Source: Acidimicrobiales bacterium (GTDB lineage Bacteria > Actinomycetota > Acidimicrobiia > Acidimicrobiales > JAUJNH01). Taken from it: a DNA stretch of 64,000 nucleotides. The stretch is taken from contig JAUJNH010000009.1 in the NCBI GenBank assembly GCA_030448245.1, forward strand, positions 57,271-121,270, read 5' to 3'. Under the pieces are notes generated by a model that was given only the letters and a program-made list of their open reading frames with translations, had not been told where the DNA came from and made no database searches. The position numbers and the translations under genes were made by a program. Shown one piece after another: positions 35,536 through 45,455 of the stretch (position 1 is its first letter; each line of letters opens with the position of its first letter).

Positions 35536-36356
35536 TGGCCGTGGCCGCAGTCCCCACCGCAACGCCTGTGGGCGGCGACATCCCCCGCGGGTTCACCTGG
35601 GCAGTTCGCGACTGCTGGACCGAGGCCAGCCGCCATCTGCGGGCCCTGCCTCGCAACCCCGAGGTGCTCGCCTTCTCCACCATCCAGCCGGTGATGTTCG
35701 TCCTGCTGTTCGCCTACGTGTTCGGTGGCGCGATCAACGTGCCCGGCTACGACGACTACCTGCAGTTCCTGCTGCCGGGCATCTTCGCCCAGACCGTCGT
35801 GTTCGGCTCGACCTTTGCCGCCGTGGGGCTGGCCGAGGACACGACCCGGGGCATCGCCGACCGCCTGCGATCGCTGCCGATGTTCGGGCCGGCCGTGCTG
35901 ATCGGCCGGACGTTCGCCGACCTGATCCGCAACGTCTTCACGTTCGTCGTGATGCTGGTCGTGGCCTTTCTCATCGGGTTCCGGTTCGAGGGCAGCCTGG
36001 CCGGGGCGCTGGCCGCCAGCCTCCTGCTGCTGGGCTTCGCCTACGCCTTCACCTGGGTGAACGCGCTCCTGGGGGTGTCGGTGGGCTCGGTCGAGGCGGC
36101 CAACTCGGCCAGCTTCATCTGGATCTTCCCGCTCACCTTCGTGTCCTCGGCGTTCGTCGACCCGCGGAGCATGCCGTCGTGGCTCGAGCCGATCGCCCGG
36201 AACAACCCGTTCACCATCGCCACCAACGCAGTGCGGGCCCTGTACAACGGCCGGCCGCCGGGGGCCGACCTCTGGTTGGCCGTTGCCTGGGCCGTCGGGA
36301 TCACGGTCGTCTTCGCTGTCCTGGCGTCCCGGAGGTTCACCGCCTCCACACGCTGA
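35535..36356 (+). CDS. ABC-2 type exporter permease (DrrB-like)
   Basis: A 273-residue inner-membrane protein with six predicted helices and the DrrB/ABC-2 pattern: an N-terminal helix region ALPRNPEVLAFSTIQPVMFVLLF, LLPGIFAQTVVFGS, GIADRLRSLPMFGPAVLIGRT, and FLTFVSSAFV-like PLTFVSSAFVDPRSMPSWLEPIARNNPF. It works with the ATPase immediately upstream, with which it overlaps. It converges on the MOSC gene through a shared hairpin. Confidence 0.9.
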   Translation: MAVAAVPTATPVGGDIPRGFTWAVRDCWTEASRHLRALPRNPEVLAFSTIQPVMFVLLFAYVFGGAINVPGYDDYLQFLLPGIFAQTVVFGSTFAAVGLAEDTTRGIADRLRSLPMFGPAVLIGRTFADLIRNVFTFVVMLVVAFLIGFRFEGSLAGALAASLLLLGFAYAFTWVNALLGVSVGSVEAANSASFIWIFPLTFVSSAFVDPRSMPSWLEPIARNNPFTIATNAVRALYNGRPPGADLWLAVAWAVGITVVFAVLASRRFTASTR

Positions 36357-36365
36357 GCGGCAGCC

Positions 36366-36392
36366 GAGGGGCCTGGCTCGCTCAGGCCCCTC
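36366..36392. terminator. Bidirectional hairpin between ABC permease and MOSC gene
   Basis: GAGGGGCCTG (36366-36375), a seven-base loop, then CAGGCCCCTC (36383-36392). It begins ten bases after the permease stop and includes the stop codon of the convergent MOSC gene. Confidence 0.6.
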
Positions 36393-37047
36393 GAGAGCGC
36401 TGGAGCGAGCGAAGGCCGGCCTGGAGGTTCCTCCGCCACTGCGGGGACAGCGCCGGTGCCGCCACCACCCGCTCGGCTCTGGTCGGGTCGCCGCCGTGGA
36501 GGTCGGTGCGGGCCAGCACGCAGTCGAGGATGGACGGGGCGTCCGGGCGCTCGATGACGGCGATCGGACCGTCGACCGGCACCCGCCCCTCCTCGATGAT
36601 CCGGAGGTACCAGCCGCTGCGCCCCGTCTCGGCCAGGCGCTCGGCCACCGCCGGCCCACCCCGGTAGAGGATGAGCTTGTGGCACGGCCAGCGGGGCTGG
36701 CACACCTCGAGGACGGCGTCGCCCCACGCCCACCGCTCGCCGACCACGACGTCGGCCTCGGTCGCCCCGGCCGTCGAGAGGTTCTCGCCGAAGGGCGCCG
36801 CCTCGTCGAGCGCCTGGCCCAGCTCGGTCCGCCACTGCGGCAGGTGCTCGGACGGGTAGGCGTATACCGCCTTTTCGGGGCCGCCGTGCACGCGCCGGTC
36901 GGCCTGGGTGTCGCCCTCGAGGTTCACGCCGGCCAGCTGCAGCCACGTGCCGGCCGGCACGCGCTGCTTGGCGATGGCCGACCGGACACCCTGGGCCAGC
37001 CGGGCCGACCGGCCGACGTTGACGGCGACGAGGTCGATCCGGTCCAA
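36382..37047 (-). CDS. MOSC domain protein (YiiM-like)
   Basis: A 221-residue MOSC-domain protein. Seen: VNLEGDTQADRRVHGGPEKAVYAYP (about 42-66; the core GDxQxDxxxHGGxxKAV), FGENLSTAG (about 87-95), and the conserved Cys in EVCQPRWPCHKL. Family members bind molybdenum cofactor and transfer sulfur or reduce N-hydroxylated bases such as 6-hydroxylaminopurine; the latter would suit its place beside purC. It starts at TTG (37045-37047), three bases after the purC stop. Confidence 0.85.
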   Translation of the reverse strand: MDRIDLVAVNVGRSARLAQGVRSAIAKQRVPAGTWLQLAGVNLEGDTQADRRVHGGPEKAVYAYPSEHLPQWRTELGQALDEAAPFGENLSTAGATEADVVVGERWAWGDAVLEVCQPRWPCHKLILYRGGPAVAERLAETGRSGWYLRIIEEGRVPVDGPIAVIERPDAPSILDCVLARTDLHGGDPTRAERVVAAPALSPQWRRNLQAGLRSLQRSRGA

Positions 37048-37050
37048 GGC

Positions 37051-37917
37051 TCAGCCCGGGGCCGCTGCCGGCCAGTCGTCCAGGCTGCGGCCGGTGAGCT
37101 GCCGATAGGCCTCGCGGTAGCGCTGCGTCGTGGCGCCCACCACCTCGGCGGGAAGAGACGGCGGCGGCGGCTTCTTGTCCCACCCCGTGCTCTCGAGGAA
37201 GTCCCGGACCGGCTGCTTGTCGAGGCTGGGCGGCACCTGCCCCGGCTCCCACCCCCCGGCCGGCCAGAAGCGGCTGGAGTCGGGGGTGAGCACCTCGTCG
37301 CACAGCGCCAGCCGGCCGTCGAGGAAGCCCAGCTCGAACTTGGTGTCGGCGATGACGATGCCGCGGGCGGCCGCGTGCTCGGCGCCCAGCCGGAACGCCT
37401 CGAGGCTGATGCGACGAGCCTCCTCGGCCACCTCGGTGCCCACCAGCTCGACGGCCTGCTCGAACGAGATGTTCTCGTCGTGGGCGCCCACCTCGGCCTT
37501 GGTCGACGGGGTGAACACGGGCTCGGGCAGGCTCTCGCTCTGCCGCAGGCCGGCGGGCAGGGGCTGGCCGTGCATGGTGCCGCTGCGCTGGTACTCCTTC
37601 CACGCCGAGCCGCTCAGCCGGCCCCGCACGATGCACTCGATGGGCAGCATGTCAGCCTTGCGCACGACCATCGCCCGGCCGGCATGCTCACCCTGGTCGA
37701 TCATCGAGACCAGGTGGTTGGGGCACAGGTCGGCCAGCACCTCGGTGAGCCAGAAGGCCGTCATCGCCGTCAGCACCCGCCCCTTGTCGGGGATGGGCTC
37801 GGTCATGACCACGTCGAAGGCGCTGATCCGGTCGGAGGCGACGAACATGAGCGTGCCGTCGCCCTGGTCGTAGACGTCTCGTACCTTCCCCCGGTACGTC
37901 GGCTGCGGGACGCTCAC
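37051..37917 (-). CDS. purC: SAICAR synthetase
   Basis: This 288-residue enzyme joins aspartate to CAIR using ATP, giving SAICAR. Seen: YRGKVRDVYDQGDG (residues 8-21), VASDRISAFDVVM, the ECIVRGRLSGSAWKEYQ region, and IADTKFELGFLDGRLALCDEVLTPDSSRFW. The long-form C-terminus with KQPVRDFLESTGWDKKPP is present. The GTG start overlaps the upstream DUF4267-like stop by four bases, so the two are coupled. Confidence 0.95.
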   Translation of the reverse strand: MSVPQPTYRGKVRDVYDQGDGTLMFVASDRISAFDVVMTEPIPDKGRVLTAMTAFWLTEVLADLCPNHLVSMIDQGEHAGRAMVVRKADMLPIECIVRGRLSGSAWKEYQRSGTMHGQPLPAGLRQSESLPEPVFTPSTKAEVGAHDENISFEQAVELVGTEVAEEARRISLEAFRLGAEHAAARGIVIADTKFELGFLDGRLALCDEVLTPDSSRFWPAGGWEPGQVPPSLDKQPVRDFLESTGWDKKPPPPSLPAEVVGATTQRYREAYRQLTGRSLDDWPAAAPG

Positions 37918-38306
37918 GGGAGGATCTCGACCTTCTGGGCGGCCCGGAGGTGCAGGACGACGCTGAGCAGCGCGCCCGGGCCGAACAGGAGGACGCCCCG
38001 GCGCAGGCGAGGCTGGCGCACCGCCCTCAGGCCGAGCACGAGGAGGTCGAGCGCGTCGGTGGCCGCGTTGACCACGAGGAGCCGGCGCAGCGCCACCGGT
38101 TCTCGGACGGTGGCGCCGGTGGTGATGGCGGCGAGCCCCAGCTCGCGGATCCCGAAGAAGGCGCTGGTCGACGCGGCGAGGGGCGTCCCGGCGTCGCCCG
38201 CCGGGAGCCCGAACAGCCGGGCCAGCACCGACGGCGCGGCGATGGCCACCACCCCGGCACCCACCCGCATGGCCGCGAACCCCTTGACGGACGTGGGGAT
38301 CTCCAT
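37914..38306 (-). CDS. Small membrane protein, DUF4267-like
   Basis: A 130-residue protein with about four hydrophobic segments and the pattern GFAAMRVGAGVVAIAAPSVLARLFGLP at the start, then FFGIRELGLAAITTG in the middle. This layout is seen in DUF4267-type proteins of unknown function. The ATG has TACGCT seven bases upstream. It overlaps purC by four bases and may be carried in the same transcript. Confidence 0.65.
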   Translation of the reverse strand: MEIPTSVKGFAAMRVGAGVVAIAAPSVLARLFGLPAGDAGTPLAASTSAFFGIRELGLAAITTGATVREPVALRRLLVVNAATDALDLLVLGLRAVRQPRLRRGVLLFGPGALLSVVLHLRAAQKVEILP

Positions 38307-38336
38307 GCCGTGGAGCGTAGGTGCCCGGCGGTGGGC

Positions 38337-39746
38337 CTAGAGGACGTCGGCGCCCTCGTAGGCGGCGGCCTCCGGGTGGCGCTTGGTCACCTCGTCGACC
38401 TCGGCCACGAACGCCGCCACGTGGGCGGGAGCGGCGCCGGCCAGGTCGACGGGTTGGCCGACCAGGGCGGCCAGCTGGTCGGCGGTGAAGCCGATGCGGG
38501 CATCACCCGCGAGCAGCGAGAGGAACGCCGGCCCGTCGCCGCGGGCGGCCAGGGCGTGCTCCTTGACCGCGGCGTGAGCGTCCTCGCGTCCCACCCCCCG
38601 CTTGACCAGGGCCAGCAGCAGCTTGGTGGTGGCCAGGAAGGGCAGCTCGCGCTGGAGCTCGGCGGCGATGCGGTCCTCGTAGACGGCGAAGCCCCTGAGG
38701 ACGGCGAGGAACGTCTCGAGCAGGCCGTCGATGGCGAACGACGAGTCGGGCAGGGCCACCCGGCGCACGGCCGAGCACGACACGTCGCCCTCGTTCCACT
38801 GGTCGCCCACCAGCGCGGTGACCATGGCCAGGTGGCCGCCGAGGATGTGGGTGAGGGCGGTGATGCGCTCGCTCGACCGGGCGTTCTGCTTGTGGGGCAT
38901 GGCCGAGCTGCCCACCTGGCCGGGGAGGAAGCCCTCGGTGGCCAGTCCGGCGCCGGCCATCAGCCGGATCGTGACGGCGAGGTTGGCCGGGCCCGACGCC
39001 GCCTGCACGTAGGCGGCCACGACGTCGAGGTCGAGGCTGCGGGGGTACACCTGGCCGACGGAGCCGAGGACCCGCTCGAAGCCGAGGTGGGCGGCCACCC
39101 GCTGCTCGAGCTCGTCGACCAGGCCGACGTCGCCGCCGAAGAGGTCGACCAGGTCCTGCTGGGTTCCGACCGGCCCCTTCACGCCCCGCAGCGGGTACCG
39201 GGCCAGCAGCTCCTCGATCCGAACCAGCGCCTGCAGCAGCTCCTGGCCGGCGTTGGCCAGGCGCTTGCCCACGGTGGTGACCTGAGCGGGCACGTTGTGG
39301 CTGCGCCCGGTGACGGCGGTGGCGGCGTGCTCGGCGGCCCGCTCGGCCAGTCGGGCCAGCGCCGCCACCACCCGGTCGCGCACCAGGGCCACGGCCAGCC
39401 GGACCTGCAGCTGCTCGACGTTCTCGGTGAGGTCGCGGCTGGTGAGGCCCTTGTGGATCTCCTGGAAGCCGGCCAGGGCGTTGCACTCCTCGATGCGCGC
39501 CTTCACGTCGTGCTTGGTGACCCGCTCCCGCTCGCCGACCGAGTCCAGGTCGACCTGGTCGACAACGGCCTCATAGGCCTCGACCGCCCCGTCGGCCACC
39601 GCCACGCCGAGGTCGCGCTGGGCCCGCAGCACGGCGATCCAGAACCGCCGCTCCAGCACCACCTTCTGCTCGGGCGACCAGATCCGGGCCATCTCGTCGC
39701 TGGCGTACCGGGCCGCCAGGACGTTCGGGACCACCGGCTGCGCCAC
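38337..39746 (-). CDS. purB: Adenylosuccinate lyase
   Basis: This 469-residue fumarase-superfamily lyase cleaves SAICAR to AICAR and adenylosuccinate to AMP. Seen: LAARYASDEMARIWS at the N-terminus, TSRDLTENVEQLQ (about 97-109), TAVTGRSHNVPAQVTTVGKRLA (about 142-163), and the family signature GSSAMPHKQNARSSERI (about 274-290; contains the catalytic Ser loop). Length fits. The GTG start at 39744-39746 lies seven bases behind TAGGAT, a leaderless arrangement. Confidence 0.95.
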   Translation of the reverse strand: MAQPVVPNVLAARYASDEMARIWSPEQKVVLERRFWIAVLRAQRDLGVAVADGAVEAYEAVVDQVDLDSVGERERVTKHDVKARIEECNALAGFQEIHKGLTSRDLTENVEQLQVRLAVALVRDRVVAALARLAERAAEHAATAVTGRSHNVPAQVTTVGKRLANAGQELLQALVRIEELLARYPLRGVKGPVGTQQDLVDLFGGDVGLVDELEQRVAAHLGFERVLGSVGQVYPRSLDLDVVAAYVQAASGPANLAVTIRLMAGAGLATEGFLPGQVGSSAMPHKQNARSSERITALTHILGGHLAMVTALVGDQWNEGDVSCSAVRRVALPDSSFAIDGLLETFLAVLRGFAVYEDRIAAELQRELPFLATTKLLLALVKRGVGREDAHAAVKEHALAARGDGPAFLSLLAGDARIGFTADQLAALVGQPVDLAGAAPAHVAAFVAEVDEVTKRHPEAAAYEGADVL

Positions 39747-39781
39747 CCCCCGGATCCTACGGCGGGGTGGCTGGAGGTCGG

Positions 39782-40330
39782 TCAGGCCGGCTCGATGAAC
39801 TCGAGGTCGAGCTCGATCTTCACGACGTCGCCGAGCATGGATCCGAGGGGGCCGAAGCCGAGGCCGAAGTCCTTGCGGCGGACCTCCCCGTGGGCTTCGA
39901 AGCCGGCGTGGCGGCTGCCATCGATGAAGTCCTCGACGCCCCCCAGCTCGACGGCGAGGGTGATCGGCCGGGTGACCTGGCCGATGGTGAGCTCGCCGTC
40001 CACGGTCCAGTGGGTCCCGTCTCCCCGCACGCTCGTGGAGCGGAAGGACATCGTCGGCCGGCGGTCCACGTCGAGGAGCTCGGGCGAGCGCACGTGGGCG
40101 TCACGGTCGGCGTTGCCGGTGTCGACCGACGCCAGCGCGATCGTCGCCTGGACCGCCGACTCGGCGGGTGTGGGCCCGACAACCAGCTCGGCGGCGACAT
40201 CACCGAACCGGCCCCGGACCTTGGAGACGCCGAGGTGGCGGATGGTGAAGCCGACCGAGGTGTGGTTGGGGTCGAGGGCCCAGGTGCCTTGGGCGAGCGG
40301 AAGGGCTGAGGAAGGGGCTGCTGTGGTCAT
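39782..40330 (-). CDS. YceI family protein
   Basis: A 182-residue beta-barrel lipocalin-like protein, family known to bind isoprenoid-type lipids. Seen: WALDPNHTSVGFTIRHLGVSKVRGRF (about 17-42), VDTGNADRDAHVRSPELLDVDRRPTMSFRS (about 69-98), and ELTIGQVTRPITLAVELGG. There is no signal peptide, so this version is likely cytoplasmic. Start ATG at 40328-40330. It is divergent from the HTH gene at 40432. Confidence 0.9.
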   Translation of the reverse strand: MTTAAPSSALPLAQGTWALDPNHTSVGFTIRHLGVSKVRGRFGDVAAELVVGPTPAESAVQATIALASVDTGNADRDAHVRSPELLDVDRRPTMSFRSTSVRGDGTHWTVDGELTIGQVTRPITLAVELGGVEDFIDGSRHAGFEAHGEVRRKDFGLGFGPLGSMLGDVVKIELDLEFIEPA

Positions 40331-40431
40331 GGAGCCACACTGCGACCTCGACCCCTCCCCAGGGAGACCGGGCTGAGGCTGGCCCTCACGGGGCTACGAC
40401 ACGAAGGGTTCGGCCTGGGCAGACTGGAACG

Positions 40432-41289
40432 GTGATCGACGGAGAGCTGGGTTCGTTCCTGCGCAGCCGGCGGGAGGCGGTGACGCCCGGGGAGGTGGGG
40501 CTGCCCGCCGGCCCGCGCCGGCGAACGCCAGGCCTGCGGCGGGCCGAGCTGGCCACGCTGGCCGGGGTCAGCGTCGACTACCTGATCCGCATCGAGCAGG
40601 GACGTGACACCCATCCCTCCTCGCAGGTGCTGGCGGCGCTGGCCGAGGCGCTGGATCTCAGCGACGCCGACCGCGACCACCTGCGGAAGCTGGCCGCCAT
40701 CAGCAACGGCAAGGAGCTGTGCCCGACGGCCAGGCCGGCGGCCCGCACGGTGCGACCGGCGGTGCGGGCGGTGCTCGAGCAGCTCGAGCCGGCCCCCGCC
40801 GTCGTCCTCAACCACCTGGGCGACCTCCTGGCGTGGACCGACGGCTACGACCGGCTGGCCCGGCCGCTCGGCATCCTCGACGGCGACCGTCCCAACCTGC
40901 TGTCGTTCACCTTCGCCGACCACCGGGCCCGGACCGCCTACCCCGACTGGGACGACATCGCCGACGAGCAGGTCGCCGACCTCCAGGGCGGGGGCTGCGC
41001 CCCGAACGACGACCTCCGCCTCCTCACCGACCGGCTGGCTCGTGACGCCGGCGGTGACTTCACCGAACGGTGGGACCGGGTGGGGGCGGCCCGGACCCGC
41101 AACGGGATCATGGCGTTGCTGCACCCCGAGGTCGGCGTCCTGCGGCTGGCGTTCGAGACCCTCGAGCTCCCCGATGCCGACGGCCAGCGCCTGGTGATCT
41201 ACCTGGCCGCCGACTCGGTGACCTCGGCCGGGCTGGACCGCCTCGCCGGCCGCCACCCAGGCGCCTTGCGCTCCCTCGGCACGGCGTAG
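40432..41289 (+). CDS. XRE-family regulator with MmyB-like ligand domain
   Basis: A 285-residue transcription factor: N-terminal helix-turn-helix (about 5-75; LGSFLRSRREAVTP, RTPGLRRAELATLAGVSVDYL, RIEQGRDTHPSSQVLAALA) and a C-terminal MmyB-like PAS domain (about 105-275). The latter includes AVVLNHLGDLLAWTDGYDRLARPLG and the LRLAFETLELPDADGQRLVIYLA pattern. The MmyB domain may bind fatty acids. The GTG start at 40432 is not strongly marked; the neighbour YceI gene is divergent and may be its target. Confidence 0.88.
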   Translation: MIDGELGSFLRSRREAVTPGEVGLPAGPRRRTPGLRRAELATLAGVSVDYLIRIEQGRDTHPSSQVLAALAEALDLSDADRDHLRKLAAISNGKELCPTARPAARTVRPAVRAVLEQLEPAPAVVLNHLGDLLAWTDGYDRLARPLGILDGDRPNLLSFTFADHRARTAYPDWDDIADEQVADLQGGGCAPNDDLRLLTDRLARDAGGDFTERWDRVGAARTRNGIMALLHPEVGVLRLAFETLELPDADGQRLVIYLAADSVTSAGLDRLAGRHPGALRSLGTA

Positions 41290-41312
41290 TCGGTGCGGAG
41301 ACGCCTCGGACC

Positions 41313-41344
41313 GACTCGGTGACGTCGGCCGGCGTCACCGAGTC
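41313..41344. terminator. 12-bp stem hairpin between XRE gene and purD
   Basis: GACTCGGTGACG (41313-41324), an eight-base loop, then the exact complement (41333-41344). It lies between convergent genes. The left arm plus loop repeats 19 of 20 bases found inside the end of the XRE gene (41212-41231). Nothing else is seen in 41290-41484. Confidence 0.6.
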
Positions 41345-41484
41345 GTCAGCCGCCCGCTGGCACTGCGCTCGCTCGGCCGCAGAGGCCGGGGGCCCCGTGT
41401 GCCCGATCCACCAACCGTCTCAGGCCGGGCCGCAACCAGTCGAAGCGATCTCGAGCCCGGGAGCGACGCGCGGGCGCGTCGAGG

Positions 41485-42720
41485 TCAGGCGGTGGCGGCG
41501 ATGTCGTCTCGGCGGAGGACACCTCCCTCGAACTCGACCCGATCGGCGGCGGCGTAGGCGGCCGCCCGGGCCTGATGGCCGTCGGCGCCCAGGGCCGTCA
41601 CGCAGAGGACCCGACCCCCCGCCGTGACCAGGCGGCCCTCGTGCTCGGCCACGCCGGCGCAAAAGGCCAGCGGGCCGGCCTGATCCAGCCCGGAGATCTT
41701 CCCGCCGGTGACCGGCGCCTCCGGGTAGCCGGGGGCGGCCAGGACGACGCCGACGCAGGCCTGTGGCTGCACGCCGATCGCGGATGGGTCGACGTGGCCG
41801 GCGGCGGCCGAGGCGAGGAGGGCCGCCAGGTCGCCCTCGAGGCGGGGCAGGACAACCTGCGCCTCGGGATCACCGAAGCGGACGTTGTACTCGAGGAGCT
41901 TCGGGCCGTCTGGCGTCAGCATGATCCCGGCGTAGAGGACGCCCCGGTAGTCGACCCCGTCGGCAGCCAGGGCGTGCAGCGTGGGCAGCACCATCGTCTC
42001 CAGCACCTGGTCGGGCAGGTCGGCCGACGCGCCGCCCACCGGGGAAAAGGCGCCCATCCCTCCGGTGTTGGGGCCGGTGTCACCGTCGCCCACCCGCTTG
42101 TGGTCGCGAGCCACCGGGAGCACCACGACGGCGTCGTCGGCCGCCCGGCCGTCGCACACGGCCAGGACCGAGACCTCAGGCCCGGTGAGGCCCTCCTCGA
42201 CCACCACCGTGCGGCCGGCGGTGCCGAACGAGGTGCCCGCCAGCTTGGCCCGCATGTCGGCCACCGCGCCCTCGACGTCGTTGGCCACCAGCACGCCTTT
42301 CCCGGCGGCGAGCCCGTCGGTCTTCACCACCCACGGCCCGGGCTGCGAGCGAAGGAACGTTTCAGCGGCCCCTTCCTCGCCGGCGTGGAAGGCCCGGCTG
42401 GCAGCGGTGGGAACGCCGGCCCGCTGCAGCACCTGCTTCAGATGGGCCTTCGACCGCTCGAGGCGGGCCCCGTCGGCCCCCGGCCCGAACACCGGCGTCC
42501 CACCCGATCGCACCTGGTCGGCGAGGCCGTCGACCAGTGGCTGTTCGGGCCCGATCACGACGAGGTCGACCGGCCCGGTGGCGTCGAGCGTCGGCACGCA
42601 GGCGATGCCCGCCCGGGCGATGCCGGCGTTCCCGGGCACCACGACCACGTCGGCGGTGCGGGCCAGCGCCCACGCCAGGGCGTGCTCGCGACCGCCACCG
42701 CCGACCACCGCGACCCTCAT
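41485..42720 (-). CDS. purD: Phosphoribosylamine-glycine ligase
   Basis: This 411-residue ATP-grasp enzyme makes GAR from phosphoribosylamine and glycine. Seen: VAVVGGGGREHALAWAL at the N-terminus, VVIGPEQPLVDGLAD (about 56-70), VKTDGLAAGKGV (about 132-143), GPNTGGMGAFSPV (about 217), the LLEYNVRFGDPEAQV motif (about 277-291) and the C-terminal GGRVLCVTALG. Start ATG at 42718-42720. It follows purA by 17 bases on the same strand. Confidence 0.95.
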   Translation of the reverse strand: MRVAVVGGGGREHALAWALARTADVVVVPGNAGIARAGIACVPTLDATGPVDLVVIGPEQPLVDGLADQVRSGGTPVFGPGADGARLERSKAHLKQVLQRAGVPTAASRAFHAGEEGAAETFLRSQPGPWVVKTDGLAAGKGVLVANDVEGAVADMRAKLAGTSFGTAGRTVVVEEGLTGPEVSVLAVCDGRAADDAVVVLPVARDHKRVGDGDTGPNTGGMGAFSPVGGASADLPDQVLETMVLPTLHALAADGVDYRGVLYAGIMLTPDGPKLLEYNVRFGDPEAQVVLPRLEGDLAALLASAAAGHVDPSAIGVQPQACVGVVLAAPGYPEAPVTGGKISGLDQAGPLAFCAGVAEHEGRLVTAGGRVLCVTALGADGHQARAAAYAAADRVEFEGGVLRRDDIAATA

Positions 42721-42737
42721 CCGATCACCCGGCGCGC

Positions 42738-44027
<1,290 letters not shown>

Positions 44028-44333
44028 GGTCCGAAGAGGCTAGGCGCGATCCTCCCGATGGGGCGTGAGCCTCTCGTGACCTGCGGCGGTGGCCGGATGG
44101 CTGGTTCGACGCCACCTGGTCTTCGGGCCCCTCGAGCTCTTCATCGGTGAGGTGCCGTAGGCGCCGTGGCCAGGTTGCCGCCTGGTGAAGCGCCTGGATC
44201 GCCGTTCGGCACAACAGCGGATGGCTGCGTCGATCGGGCGCCGGGTCGTCGGCTGCAGCGACCGGGACGATGGCTCACGGGCGCTTCGGCCACGCCCTGG
44301 CGGGTAGCAGCACCGAGAACGACGATGGGAGCC

Positions 44334-44630
44334 ATGATGAGTGACGCGAACCCGCCCGTGACGCCGGTGGAGCAGCCGGTGACTGACGACAGCATCCGGG
44401 TGCGCCAGGTCAGCCACTACCAGTTCTCCTGGGTAGCTGGTCCGCCCGGCGAGGACGGGACCTACACCCTCCAGCTTGTCCTCGACCAGGGGGCCTGGGA
44501 AGAGGTGCTGACGCTCAGCGACGATGACGCCGATGTCCTTCAGGACCTGCTGTCGGGGGCGAAGGTCGTCAACTACGACGTGGGCCGTCGCGTCCTGATG
44601 TTCGGCACCACGCCGGTCGGGCAGACCTGA
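44334..44630 (+). CDS. Hypothetical cytoplasmic protein
   Basis: A 98-residue acidic protein (start ATG at 44334 or 44337, GGGAG just upstream). The sequence has a pattern of alternating hydrophobic residues (YTLQLVLDQGAWEEVLTLSDDDADVLQDLLSG) suggesting a small alpha/beta fold. No family recognised and no membrane segment. It is convergent with purE, with a 151-base gap that holds no clear signal. Confidence 0.6.
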   Translation: MMSDANPPVTPVEQPVTDDSIRVRQVSHYQFSWVAGPPGEDGTYTLQLVLDQGAWEEVLTLSDDDADVLQDLLSGAKVVNYDVGRRVLMFGTTPVGQT

Positions 44631-44781
44631 CCGCTCGCCCTCGTCGGGGGGCCGTTCGGCGCGTGACGGGCGACGCGTCGGGCGCCCGCTGAAGCACGGA
44701 CGGCGGGCCAGAGCCGGCGTCCCTGGCCCTGGATTCGCAGCGCCAGAACGCGCGGGCGTCCCCAGAACGATGGAGCAGTGC

Positions 44782-45300
44782 TCAGGAGAGCGCGGCGGCG
44801 ACGTCGTCGTCCTGGGCTCGGCTGGCGGCCAGCAGGCCAGCCCGGTGCTTGGTCAGGCGGGCGGCCAGGTCGGGGTCGGCGATGGCCAGGATGCGGGCGG
44901 CGAGGATGCCGGCGTTGGCTGCGGCGTCGACGCCGACGGTGGCCACCGGGATGCCGCTCGGCATCTGAACGATCGACAGGAGCGAGTCGAGGCCGTCGAG
45001 CTTGGCCAGGCCGATGGGCACGCCGATGACGGGCAGCTCGGTGAGGGAGGCGAGCACGCCCGGCAGGTGGGCGGCGCCGCCGGCGCCGGCGATGACGACC
45101 TTCAGGCCCCGGTCGGCGGCGGTGCGGGCGAACTCGGCCGCCCCCTCCGGGTTGCGGTGGGCCGAGCGCACGGCGACCTCGCACGGCACCCCCAGCTCGA
45201 CCAGCACGTCGGCGGCCTTGCGCATGGTGGGCAGGTCCGACGACGAGCCCATGACGATGCCGACGATCGGTTGTGCGCCTGCGGGGACGGTGGTGGGCAT
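44782..45300 (-). CDS. purE: N5-carboxyaminoimidazole ribonucleotide mutase (class I PurE)
   Basis: A 172-residue enzyme interconverting N5-CAIR and CAIR. Seen: VGIVMGSSSDLPTMRKAA (about 13-30; GSSSD binds the phosphate), AVRSAHRNPE (about 43-52), IAGAGGAAHLPGVLA (about 69-83) and IVQMPSGIPVATVGVDAAANAGILA. The usual partner PurK is not in the window. ATG at 45298-45300 is six bases behind TAGCCT (45307-45312 on the other strand). Confidence 0.95.
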   Translation of the reverse strand: MPTTVPAGAQPIVGIVMGSSSDLPTMRKAADVLVELGVPCEVAVRSAHRNPEGAAEFARTAADRGLKVVIAGAGGAAHLPGVLASLTELPVIGVPIGLAKLDGLDSLLSIVQMPSGIPVATVGVDAAANAGILAARILAIADPDLAARLTKHRAGLLAASRAQDDDVAAALS

Positions 45301-45455
45301 CGGCGCAGGCTACCGACGACGCCACGACCGGAGGGTCACCAGTCGGCTCACCCGGCGACGAGGAGCCCGTGCGGGGTCAGCCGCTCTGTCTCGGTTCGGG
45401 CCGGCTGTCCAGCTGCCGTACCCAACAGCTGGCGACGGATCTACCCTGCTGGCCG

